From JAMWZF01 sp041628615 (lineage in GTDB: Bacteria > Pseudomonadota > Alphaproteobacteria > Rhodobacterales > Rhodobacteraceae): 27,489 nt of DNA. Positions 1 through 8,055 of the stretch are shown in pieces (the stretch's first letter is position 1; each line of letters opens with the position of its first letter). Below the pieces are notes generated by a model. The model ran no database searches and was not told the DNA's origin. It saw only the letters and a program-made list of their open reading frames with translations. The stretch is taken from the NCBI GenBank assembly GCA_041628615.1, contig JBFKOW010000024.1:1-27489 (forward strand). The letters run 5' to 3'. Both the position numbers and the translations under genes were made by a program.

Positions 1-1193
<1,193 letters not shown>

Positions 1194-1236
1194 GGCGGGA
1201 GGCTCCTTCGCAATCGCCGGTCGCCTAACCGGAAAT

Positions 1237-1256
1237 GCCGCCTTGGGCAAGGCGGC
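1237..1256 (-). promoter_or_regulatory. Perfect 8-bp hairpin in the argG 5' leader
   Basis: GCCGCCTT (1237-1244) and AAGGCGGC (1249-1256) pair perfectly around a 4-nt loop, about 44 nt upstream of the argG start. On the argG strand it is followed by ATTTCC, a poor U-tract, so it is at best a weak terminator or pausing element. It could instead be an operator for either divergent gene. The structure is seen directly; any role is inference. Confidence 0.4.
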
Positions 1257-1261
1257 GCGGG

Positions 1262-1290
1262 TTGACAGCGCGGCCCCTGCGCCCAATCTG
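1262..1290 (+). promoter_or_regulatory. Possible promoter of the 1315 membrane protein gene
   Basis: A perfect TTGACA at 1262-1267 lies 48 nt before the start codon. The hexamer 17 nt downstream (AATCTG, 1285-1290) is a poor match to a -10 element, so this rests mainly on the -35 box and its position in a divergent intergenic gap. Confidence 0.25.
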
Positions 1291-1314
1291 CGGTCAGACC
1301 CGGAGGACCAAGAG

Positions 1315-2091
1315 ATGAGCGCCAACCTGCTTCTGCACGCGATCCGCATGATCGTGAACAACCTCGGCGACGCGCTCAAGGCTTCCATCGGGCCCTTCGC
1401 GCTTCTGGCGGTGGCGCTGTTCCTGCTGGCGGGCGCGTTCGACGTGCCGTTGTCGGCGGTGGGCGACCTGGGCGCGCAGGGGGCCGGGATGGACCCGCAG
1501 GTCGCGGCATCGGTGGGCCTGTTCTCGCTGGTCGCGGCGGTGCTCTACCTCGTCGTCTTCGCCTGGGTCGCGGTGACATGGCACCGGTTCATCCTGCTGG
1601 CCGAGTATCCGCCGATTTTCCCTTCCCCGGCGGGCAAGCCGATCGGGACCTACCTGCTGAAGTCGGTGCAGCTGGCGCTGTTGATGATCGTGGTCCTGAT
1701 CCCGGCGGGATTCGCCGCCGGGTTGCTGCTGGCGCCGATCGCGATGGGATCGCCGGTCATCGGCGGCGTCGCGATCGCGGTGGCGCTGGGCGGCATCGCC
1801 GGGTTCATGTGGCTGCGGCTCGGGCTGGCGCTTCCGGCGACGGCGATCGGCGAAAGTTTCGGCATCCGCGACAGCTGGGCCCGGACGCAGCCGATGTCGG
1901 GCACGATCTTCGGCGTCGCGGTGCTGCTGATCCTGATGAACCTGGTGATCGGCATCCCGGCCGCGCTGGCCGGGCGGAACATCGTCGGCGTCCTGCTCGA
2001 CCTCGCGGCGACGTGGTTCACGCTGATGGTCGGGGTCGGGATCCTGACCACGCTCTACGGCCACATCGTCGAGGGGCGCTCCATCTCCTGA
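1315..2091 (+). CDS. Six-helix integral membrane protein, unknown function
   Basis: 258 residues. I do not recognise a characterised family. Hydrophobic stretches suggest about six membrane helices, near residues 24-42, 62-90, 115-140, 142-165, 190-212 and 225-245, so it should sit in the inner membrane. The N-terminal helix (HAIRMIVNNLGDALKAS) is amphipathic. A conserved-looking loop, GESFGIRDSWARTQP, around residues 178-192 resembles the interhelical loop seen in some YIP1-like or 'glycerophosphoryl diester phosphodiesterase membrane domain'-like proteins, but that comparison is weak. The start ATG 1315 is chosen because GGAGG (1302-1306) sits 8 nt upstream; the frame opens earlier without a better site. 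It is divergent from argG and convergent with the exported protein downstream, so it appears monocistronic. Confidence 0.8.
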   Translation: MSANLLLHAIRMIVNNLGDALKASIGPFALLAVALFLLAGAFDVPLSAVGDLGAQGAGMDPQVAASVGLFSLVAAVLYLVVFAWVAVTWHRFILLAEYPPIFPSPAGKPIGTYLLKSVQLALLMIVVLIPAGFAAGLLLAPIAMGSPVIGGVAIAVALGGIAGFMWLRLGLALPATAIGESFGIRDSWARTQPMSGTIFGVAVLLILMNLVIGIPAALAGRNIVGVLLDLAATWFTLMVGVGILTTLYGHIVEGRSIS

Positions 2092-2098
2092 GCGCCCC
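2073..2098. terminator. 9-bp hairpin between convergent genes
   Basis: GGGGCGCTC (2073-2081) pairs perfectly with GAGCGCCCC (2090-2098) around an 8-nt loop. It spans the stop codon of the upstream membrane-protein gene and faces a convergent gene that ends at 2119. There is no T-tract on either strand, so it may act as a 3' stabilising stem or weak bidirectional terminator rather than a classic intrinsic one. Confidence 0.35.
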
Positions 2099-2118
2099 GC
2101 CGTGTCGTCAGCGGCTGG

Positions 2119-2784
2119 TCAGAGCCCGAGCTGACGCCGGAACTCGGCCAGCGCCGCATCGGACAGCTCCCGCCCGCCGGTCAGCGTCAGGAGCGTCTCG
2201 CCCTCGGCGGTCTCTGCGGCGTCGCGCTGGTCGCGCAGGTCGAGAACCTGTCGGCCCAGTTCGGCCAGCGCGGCCTCGTGCACCTCGACCTGGCCGATCT
2301 GCGTGCTGAGCGTGTCGTAGTCGGCCTGGTAGGTCGGCGACAGCGGGTCGAGCGCATCGCGCGCGGCGATCAGTTCTTCCGAGGACGGGCCGTCATAGCT
2401 GTCGCGCAGGGCGACGTAGTCCTGTTCCTTCTCGGTCACCATGTCGCGCAGGGCCAGCGTGGTGCGGGCGGCCTGTTCGTAGACCGCGATCCTGCCGACG
2501 TTGCTGTCGGGGGAGGCGTTGAGCCGCGCCGTCGGACTGGCGTTGGCGGCGTTCAGCCAGCGAAGTTCGCTGCGCACCGCGCCCTGTCCGGGGCGGTCGG
2601 TGCGGTCCCGGCTGGCCCGGTTCTCGGAGCCGCGCGAGCGGCTTTCGCGGTTGCTCTTGCCGTTGCCACGGTCGTTGGGGCTGGCGACCGCCGCGTCCGG
2701 CGCGAAGGCGACGGTTCCGGCGACGCCGACCGGAAGGGCAAGCGACAGGGCCAGCAGGCAGGAGGTCAGGGCGGATTTCTTCAC
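2119..2784 (-). CDS. Exported protein of unknown function with a NASP motif
   Basis: 221 residues. A signal peptide occupies about residues 1-34 (MKKSALTSCLLALSLALP..., small residues ASPN near the likely cleavage site), so the protein should be periplasmic. Next comes an R/S/N-rich low-complexity stretch (about 35-70), then a motif reading LNAANASPTARLNASPDSNV followed by GRIAVYEQA. The rest is predicted helical and charged, ending in a compact tail. The repeated NASP-type motif is one I recall from uncharacterised alphaproteobacterial exported proteins, but I know no function. GTG 2784 is preferred over ATG 2808 because AAAGGA lies about 7 nt upstream of the GTG and it starts a clean MKK signal peptide; the ATG has no good site. 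It lies 20 nt downstream of the Nudix gene on the same strand and may be cotranscribed with it. Confidence 0.75.
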   Translation of the reverse strand: MKKSALTSCLLALSLALPVGVAGTVAFAPDAAVASPNDRGNGKSNRESRSRGSENRASRDRTDRPGQGAVRSELRWLNAANASPTARLNASPDSNVGRIAVYEQAARTTLALRDMVTEKEQDYVALRDSYDGPSSEELIAARDALDPLSPTYQADYDTLSTQIGQVEVHEAALAELGRQVLDLRDQRDAAETAEGETLLTLTGGRELSDAALAEFRRQLGL

Positions 2785-2804
2785 GGAATGATCCTTTCGG
2801 GCCG

Positions 2805-3317
2805 TCATGGATGGTCGGACGAAAGGCGATCACGATGGCGCCGGCGTGGCAATGGCATGGCAGAAACCGGGCGGTCCGGCAGGCGGAAAAACGCCGCGAC
2901 GAAGGCGGCGTCCCCCTCGACCCCGAGCAGGCGGGGGGCATCGGTCACCGGGCACCACAGCGGGATGTGATGGGGTTCGAGCGGCGGCCCGACCCGGACC
3001 GTCGGCCGGGCGTGGTAGATGGTGCAGATCTTCTCGGCCCAGAGGTCGTATTCCGGCATGTAGGCATAGCGCCGGAACACCCCGATGCGGCGGGGCGCGC
3101 CCATCCGCCATCCGGTCTCCTCGAGCACCTCGCGGTGCAGCGCGGGGATCGGATGCTCGCCCGGGTCGACGCCGCCGCCGGGCAACTGGACCTCGACCTT
3201 GTTCAGCGCCTCGACGGTGAGCAGCAGTTCGCCGTCCAGCTCGAGGATGACATAGGCCCCGGGCCGCGGCCTGTAGCGCGTCGCCGGATCGACCCGGTCG
3301 CCGTATCTGCGGATCAT
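2805..3317 (-). CDS. Nudix hydrolase, substrate unknown
   Basis: 170 residues, single Nudix domain, cytoplasmic. The full Nudix box GX5EX7REUXEEXGU is intact: GGVDPGE, seven residues, then REVLEETGW, at about residues 47-69. These side chains bind the divalent metals needed for hydrolysis of a nucleoside diphosphate linked to another moiety. Nothing in the sequence fixes the substrate: it lacks the CoA-pyrophosphatase signature and is not close to MutT. ATG 3317 is chosen over an earlier in-frame ATG (3365) because AAGGAAGGGG sits about 8 nt upstream and the longer form would run across the divergent promoter region. It is divergent from hslO with 71 bp between starts. Confidence 0.85.
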   Translation of the reverse strand: MIRRYGDRVDPATRYRPRPGAYVILELDGELLLTVEALNKVEVQLPGGGVDPGEHPIPALHREVLEETGWRMGAPRRIGVFRRYAYMPEYDLWAEKICTIYHARPTVRVGPPLEPHHIPLWCPVTDAPRLLGVEGDAAFVAAFFRLPDRPVSAMPLPRRRHRDRLSSDHP

Positions 3318-3321
3318 GGCC

Positions 3322-3350
3322 TTGGCCCCTTCCTTGCACGCGCCTATATG
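3322..3350 (+). promoter_or_regulatory. Predicted sigma-70-type promoter of the hslO run
   Basis: TTGGCC (3322-3327), 17-nt spacer, TATATG (3345-3350); a transcript would start near 3357, about 32 nt before the hslO start. The -10 hexamer and spacing are identical to the candidate before rimP. It overlaps the first codons' upstream region of the divergent Nudix gene. Confidence 0.45.
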
Positions 3351-3388
3351 GCCGAGGTATGCCAATCCCTGACAGCCGAGGCAATTCG

Positions 3389-4402
3389 ATGACCCACGGA
3401 CACCCCCGGGGCCCGCATCTGGGCGCGCAGATCGCGTGGGACGATACGGTCCTTCCCTTCCAGCTCGACAGATCCGACATCCGCGGCCGTGTCGCCCGGC
3501 TCGACAACGTCCTGGACCGGGTGCTGGCGCAGCACGACTATCCGCCCGTCATCGAGTCGCTGGTGGCCGAGATGGCGCTGCTCACCGCGCTGATCGGGCA
3601 GACGATCAAGCTGCGCTGGAAGCTCAGCCTGCAGGTGCGCGGCGACGGCCCGGCCCGGCTCATCGCGACCGACTACTACGGTCCGCGCAAGGACGGCGAA
3701 CCGGCGCGGATCCGCGCCTATGCCAGCTACGACGCCGACCGGCTCGACCCGCAGAGCGACGGCTTCGCGCAGATCGGCTCCGGCTACTTCGCGATCCTGA
3801 TCGACCAGGGCAAGGGCACCACCCCCTACCAGGGCATCACGCCGATCGCCGGAGGCTCGCTTTCGGCCTGTGCAGAGACGTATTTCGCCCAGTCCGAGCA
3901 GTTGCCGACCCGGTTCGCGCTGTCCTTCGGCCGGTCCTCCACGCCGGGCACCCCGGAAAGCTGGCGGGCCGGCGGCGTGATGCTCCAGGCGATGCCCGAG
4001 GCCAGCCCCACGGCCAGCGGCGGCGGGTCCGGCGAGGGCGGTCTGCTTGGCGCCACCGATATCCTCGACGGCGACGAGGAGGAGAACTGGAACCGCGCCA
4101 ACATCCTGCTCGACACCGTCGAGCCGCTCGAACTGGTCGGGCCCTCGGTGCAGCCGACCGACCTGCTCGTCCGCCTGTTCAACGAGGAAGGCCCGCGGGT
4201 GTTCGATCCGCAGCCGGTGCAGTTCGGCTGTTCCTGTTCGGCGGATCGGGTGCGCGAGAGCCTGTCGATCTACTCGGCCAAGGACATCGGCCACATGACC
4301 ACCGATGACGGGATCGTCACCGCCGATTGCCAGTTCTGCGGCGCGCATTACGAGTTCGATCCCGGCACCCTCGGGTTCGAGGCCAAGCGTGCAGCCGACT
4401 GA
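3389..4402 (+). CDS. hslO: Hsp33 redox-regulated holdase chaperone
   Basis: 337 residues, cytoplasmic. Hsp33 is inactive when reduced and zinc-bound, and becomes an ATP-independent holdase when oxidation plus unfolding releases the zinc. The four zinc-ligand cysteines are present in the family pattern CxC...CxxC: CSC (281, 283) and CQFC (314, 317). Other family features are GQTIKLRWKLSLQVRGDGP (about 70-88) and SGYFAIL...YQGITPI (about 131-153). A Gly/Ser/Glu-rich insert (about 205-232) lies before the C-terminal switch domain and makes the protein longer than the ~290-residue E. coli form; I recall such inserts as common in alphaproteobacteria. The start is ATG 3389, with GAGG 7 nt upstream; an earlier ATG (3359) has GAGG only 1 nt away. 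The 3' end overlaps the next gene by 14 nt. Confidence 0.95.
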   Translation: MTHGHPRGPHLGAQIAWDDTVLPFQLDRSDIRGRVARLDNVLDRVLAQHDYPPVIESLVAEMALLTALIGQTIKLRWKLSLQVRGDGPARLIATDYYGPRKDGEPARIRAYASYDADRLDPQSDGFAQIGSGYFAILIDQGKGTTPYQGITPIAGGSLSACAETYFAQSEQLPTRFALSFGRSSTPGTPESWRAGGVMLQAMPEASPTASGGGSGEGGLLGATDILDGDEEENWNRANILLDTVEPLELVGPSVQPTDLLVRLFNEEGPRVFDPQPVQFGCSCSADRVRESLSIYSAKDIGHMTTDDGIVTADCQFCGAHYEFDPGTLGFEAKRAAD

Positions 4403-4985
4403 CCTGCGCGACCGGCTGCTGGCCGCCGTCGCGGCCGATGGCCGGCCGTCCTCGGATTACGACCTGAATGCCGGGATCTCGCTGCCGCCGGGGCGCACCC
4501 TGCGCCCGGCGGCGGTTCTCGTGCCGGTGACGGCGGCGGGGCGGCTGGTGCTGACCAAGCGGTCGGCGCGGCTCAAGCACCATCCCGGCCAGATCGCTTT
4601 TCCCGGCGGCAAGCAGGATGCCGCCGATCCGACCCCCGCCGACGCCGCGCTGCGCGAGGCGGAGGAAGAGATCGGCCTGCCCCGCGCCGCGGTCGAGGTC
4701 CTGGGCGCGCTGCCGCCGCACGAGACCGTCACCGGGTTCAAGGTGACGCCGATCCTCGCCCTGATCCATGATGCCTTCACCCCGGTCCCAGAGGCCGGCG
4801 AGGTCGAGGAGGTGTTCGACGTGCCGCTGGCCCATACCCTCGATCCCGCGCGCTACGTCGTCGAGGGCCGGATCTGGGGCGGACGGCGGCGGCGCTACTA
4901 CGCGGTGCCCTACGGCCCCTATTACATCTGGGGCGCGACGGCCCGCATCCTGCGCGGGCTCGCCGACAGGATGGCCGATGCCTGA
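4389..4985 (+). CDS. CoA-pyrophosphatase-type Nudix hydrolase
   Basis: 198 residues. It carries the signature of the CoA diphosphatase branch of Nudix proteins, LVLTKRS then HHPGQIAFPGGK (about residues 53-75), followed by the metal-binding REAEEEIGL (about 89-97). Members cleave CoA or oxidised CoA to 3',5'-ADP and phosphopantetheine, but substrate specificity here is inferred. The start is GTG 4389, inside the end of hslO, with GAGG about 6 nt upstream. No closer ATG exists, and the family N-terminus (LRDRLLAAV...) fits. The 14-nt overlap with hslO and the 8-nt overlap with the CCA gene point to translational coupling in one operon. Confidence 0.87.
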   Translation: MQPTDLRDRLLAAVAADGRPSSDYDLNAGISLPPGRTLRPAAVLVPVTAAGRLVLTKRSARLKHHPGQIAFPGGKQDAADPTPADAALREAEEEIGLPRAAVEVLGALPPHETVTGFKVTPILALIHDAFTPVPEAGEVEEVFDVPLAHTLDPARYVVEGRIWGGRRRRYYAVPYGPYYIWGATARILRGLADRMADA

Positions 4986-6132
4986 CGCGCCGCGCATCAC
5001 CGCCGACTGGCTGACCGATCCGGTGGCCCAGAAGGTCATCCGCAGCCTGACGGACGCGGGCCACGCGGCCTTCTTCGTCGGCGGATGCGTCCGCAACGCG
5101 CTTCTCGGAGAGCCGGTGGCCGATATCGACATCTGCACCGCCGCGATGCCGGAAACAGTCTCTGACATTGCCCGAAACGCAGGGTTCAAGGCGGTGCCGA
5201 CCGGGATCGACCACGGCACGGTGACGGTCGTGGCGGCGGGCCGGCCGTTCGAGATCACCACCTTCCGGCGCGACGTGGACACCGATGGCCGCCGCGCCAC
5301 CGTCGCCTACTCCGACCGGATGGAGGACGACGCCCATCGCCGGGACTTCACGATGAACGCGCTTTATGCCGGTCCCGACGGCGCAGTGCTGGACCCGGTC
5401 GGCGGCCTGCCCGACCTCGCCGCGCGGCGGGTCCGCTTCATCGGCGATCCCCATGCCCGGATCCGCGAGGACGCGCTGCGCATCCTGCGGTTCTTCCGGT
5501 TCCACGCCTGGTACGGCGACCCCGACGGCGGTATCGATGCCGAGGGGCTCGCCGCCTGCGCCGCCCATGTCGACATGCTGGACCGGCTGTCGCGCGAACG
5601 GATCGGCCACGAGATGCGCCGCTTGCTCGCCGCGCCCGACCCGGCCCCGGCGCTGGCCTCGTTCGAACACACCGGCGGCCTGTCCCACATCCTGCCCGGC
5701 GCCGGCACCGACCTGCTGACCCGGTTCACCGGCTCCGATGCCGACCGGCCCGCCGACCCGCTCCGGCGGCTCGCCCTCGTCGGCGGCGAGGACGTGGCCG
5801 ACCGGTTGCGGCTGTCGCGGGCGGAGGCGGAAAGGCTCGACCTCTACCGCCGCGAGATGGCGGCGCAGACCAGGCCGGGCGAACTCGGCTACCGGCACGG
5901 GGCAGAGGCGGCGCGGGCGATCCTCGGGCTGCGGTCCGTCCTCGGGGGCCGGCTGCCGACCGCCGCGGACCTGGCCGAGGCCGAGGCCGGGGCGCGGGCG
6001 GTGTTTCCGCTGAAGGCCGCCGACCTGATGCCTGCGCTGCAGGGTCCAGCGCTGGGCGCGGCGCTGAAGGCGGCCGAGCGGCGCTGGATCGACAGCGGCT
6101 TCAGCCTGACCCGGGACGACCTGCTGTCCTGA
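4978..6132 (+). CDS. CCA tRNA nucleotidyltransferase (class II)
   Basis: 384 residues. Adds or repairs the 3'-terminal CCA of tRNAs using CTP and ATP without a nucleic-acid template. The polymerase-beta-like head has GGCVRNALLG (about 35-44) and the metal-binding pair in VADIDICT (D49, D51). After this come FEITTFRRDV, the RRDFTMNAL motif and the EDALRILRFFRF segment of the neck, all typical of the class II / poly(A) polymerase-like family. No C-terminal HD phosphohydrolase motif is visible; the tail is helical with an alphaproteobacterial look. The start is ATG 4978, which overlaps the preceding stop by 8 nt. As the third gene of the hslO run, it is followed after 72 nt by the ABC pair. Confidence 0.93.
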   Translation: MPDAPRITADWLTDPVAQKVIRSLTDAGHAAFFVGGCVRNALLGEPVADIDICTAAMPETVSDIARNAGFKAVPTGIDHGTVTVVAAGRPFEITTFRRDVDTDGRRATVAYSDRMEDDAHRRDFTMNALYAGPDGAVLDPVGGLPDLAARRVRFIGDPHARIREDALRILRFFRFHAWYGDPDGGIDAEGLAACAAHVDMLDRLSRERIGHEMRRLLAAPDPAPALASFEHTGGLSHILPGAGTDLLTRFTGSDADRPADPLRRLALVGGEDVADRLRLSRAEAERLDLYRREMAAQTRPGELGYRHGAEAARAILGLRSVLGGRLPTAADLAEAEAGARAVFPLKAADLMPALQGPALGAALKAAERRWIDSGFSLTRDDLLS

Positions 6133-6150
6133 GCCCGGATCGCTTCGGCA

Positions 6151-6179
6151 TTTCCCTGTGCCGCCGGATGACCTATATC
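6151..6179 (+). promoter_or_regulatory. Weak candidate promoter of the ABC exporter pair
   Basis: TTTCCC (6151-6156), 17-nt spacer and TATATC (6174-6179) lie in the 72-nt gap after the CCA gene; a transcript would begin about 19 nt before the ABC start. The -35 match is poor, so the pair may simply be read from upstream. Confidence 0.3.
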
Positions 6180-6204
6180 CGGGGTCTGACCGAGTGAGGC
6201 CGCG

Positions 6205-8055
6205 ATGATCCGGTTCTTCGAACGCCTCGTCGATCCCTATACGCCGTATCAGGAGACCGACCGCCCGCCAGAGCGGCTCTGGCCGTTTCTGCGGAGCTTC
6301 GCGGGTCCGTTCCGCGGAGTTTTTGCGGCTGCGATCACGGCGGCGGCGGCCGTGGCGCTGACCGAGGTCTGGCTGATCTGGTACCTTGGCCAGCTCACCG
6401 ACACCCTGACCGCCGCGCCGCCCGCCGAAGTCTGGGACGCGCACTGGCTCGAACTGGTCGCGGTGGCGGTGTTCATCCTGCTGGTCCGGCCGGCGCTGCA
6501 GATCCTCAACGAGGTGATTCTCAATCACGGCGTCGGCGTGAACTGGGGCACCCTGATCCGTTGGCGGATCCACCGCCACGTCATGCGGCAGTCGGTGGGC
6601 TGGTTCGAGAACGACTTCGCGGGACGGATCGCCAACCGGGTGATGCAGACCCCGTCCGCCGCCAACGAGATCGTGTTCCAGGTGTTCGACGCGGTGGCCT
6701 ACGCGGTGGCCTACGCCATCGGCGCGGCGGTCCTGCTTGCCGCCGCCGATGCCCGGCTGCTGCTGCCGCTGGCGCTCTGGATCGGGCTCTATGTCTGGTT
6801 GCTGCACTGGGCGGTCCGCAACGTCGCGCCGCGGTCCAAGGCGGCCAGCAACGCCCGGTCGGACCTGAATGGCCGGCTGGTGGACGGCTACACCAACATC
6901 CACTCGGTCAAGTTGTTCGCCCACCACGACCGCGAGATCGCCTATGCCCGCGAGGCCATCGAGGGCGTCCGCCGCACCTTCAGCCACGAAATGCGGGTCT
7001 ATACCGTGATGAACAGCCTGCTGGTGGCGCTGAACGGCCTGCTCATCGTCGGCGTGGTCGGCTGGGCCATCGGCCTGTACCTGACCGCGCAGGCAAGCGT
7101 CGGGATCGTCGTCGCGTCCTCGGCGCTGGTGCTGCGGCTGAACGCAATGACCGGCTGGATCATGTGGGCGGTGACCAACCTGTTCCAGCAACTCGGCATC
7201 GTGGCCGAGGGGATGGAGACGGTGGCCGCGCCGGTCGGGCTGACAGATGCCGGCGACGCCGGGCGGCTGCGGCTGTCCGAGGGCCGCATCGACGTGCGCG
7301 AGGTCAGCCACCACTACGGCCGCGGCGCCGGCGGGCTGGACCGCATCAGCCTGACCGTGGAGCCGGGCGAGAAGGTCGGACTCGTCGGCCGCTCGGGGGC
7401 CGGGAAATCGACCCTGATCAAGCTGCTTCTGCGGTTCTACGACACCGAGTCCGGGTCCATCGCTATCGACGGCCAGCGGATCGAGACGGTGACCCAGGAC
7501 AGCCTGCGCGCCGCCATCGGCGTGGTCCAGCAGGAGGCGTCGCTGCTGCACCGGTCGGTGCGCGACAACATCCTCTATGGCCGGCCCGACGCCACCGAGG
7601 CCGAGGTCATCGCCGCCGCCCGCCGGGCCGAGGCGCACGACTTCATCCTCGGGCTGCGCGATTCGGCGGGCCGGACCGGCTATGACGCCCAGGTCGGGGA
7701 GCGCGGGGTAAAGCTGTCGGGCGGCCAGCGCCAGCGCATCGCGCTGGCCCGGGTGATCCTGAAAGACGCGCCGATCCTGCTGCTGGACGAGGCGACCAGC
7801 GCGCTCGACAGCGAGGTCGAGGCGGCGATCCAGGACACGCTGTATGGCCTGATGGAGGGCAAGACGGTGATCGCCATCGCCCACCGGCTGTCCACCATCG
7901 CCCGGATGGACCGGATCCTCGTGCTGGACGCGGGCCGGATCGTCGAGGAGGGCAGCCACCAGTCCCTGCTCGACGCCGGCGGGCTCTATGCCCGGCTCTG
8001 GGCGCGTCAATCCGGCGGGTTCCTCGGCACCGACGCGGCGGAGGCGGCCGAATGA
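6205..8055 (+). CDS. ABC exporter half-transporter, first subunit
   Basis: 616 residues, inner membrane. An N-terminal six-helix exporter domain (about 30-330) is followed by an ATPase domain with all catalytic motifs: Walker A GRSGAGKST (395-403), signature LSGGQ (504-508), Walker B ILLLDE with the catalytic Glu (D528, E529) and the switch His (H560) in AIAHRLST. This is the MsbA/LmrA-like type IV exporter fold. The cargo (lipid, drug or peptide) cannot be told from sequence. The start ATG 6205 has GAGG 6 nt upstream. The stop overlaps the start of the next gene as ATGA, so the two subunits are probably made together and heterodimerise. Confidence 0.93.
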   Translation: MIRFFERLVDPYTPYQETDRPPERLWPFLRSFAGPFRGVFAAAITAAAAVALTEVWLIWYLGQLTDTLTAAPPAEVWDAHWLELVAVAVFILLVRPALQILNEVILNHGVGVNWGTLIRWRIHRHVMRQSVGWFENDFAGRIANRVMQTPSAANEIVFQVFDAVAYAVAYAIGAAVLLAAADARLLLPLALWIGLYVWLLHWAVRNVAPRSKAASNARSDLNGRLVDGYTNIHSVKLFAHHDREIAYAREAIEGVRRTFSHEMRVYTVMNSLLVALNGLLIVGVVGWAIGLYLTAQASVGIVVASSALVLRLNAMTGWIMWAVTNLFQQLGIVAEGMETVAAPVGLTDAGDAGRLRLSEGRIDVREVSHHYGRGAGGLDRISLTVEPGEKVGLVGRSGAGKSTLIKLLLRFYDTESGSIAIDGQRIETVTQDSLRAAIGVVQQEASLLHRSVRDNILYGRPDATEAEVIAAARRAEAHDFILGLRDSAGRTGYDAQVGERGVKLSGGQRQRIALARVILKDAPILLLDEATSALDSEVEAAIQDTLYGLMEGKTVIAIAHRLSTIARMDRILVLDAGRIVEEGSHQSLLDAGGLYARLWARQSGGFLGTDAAEAAE

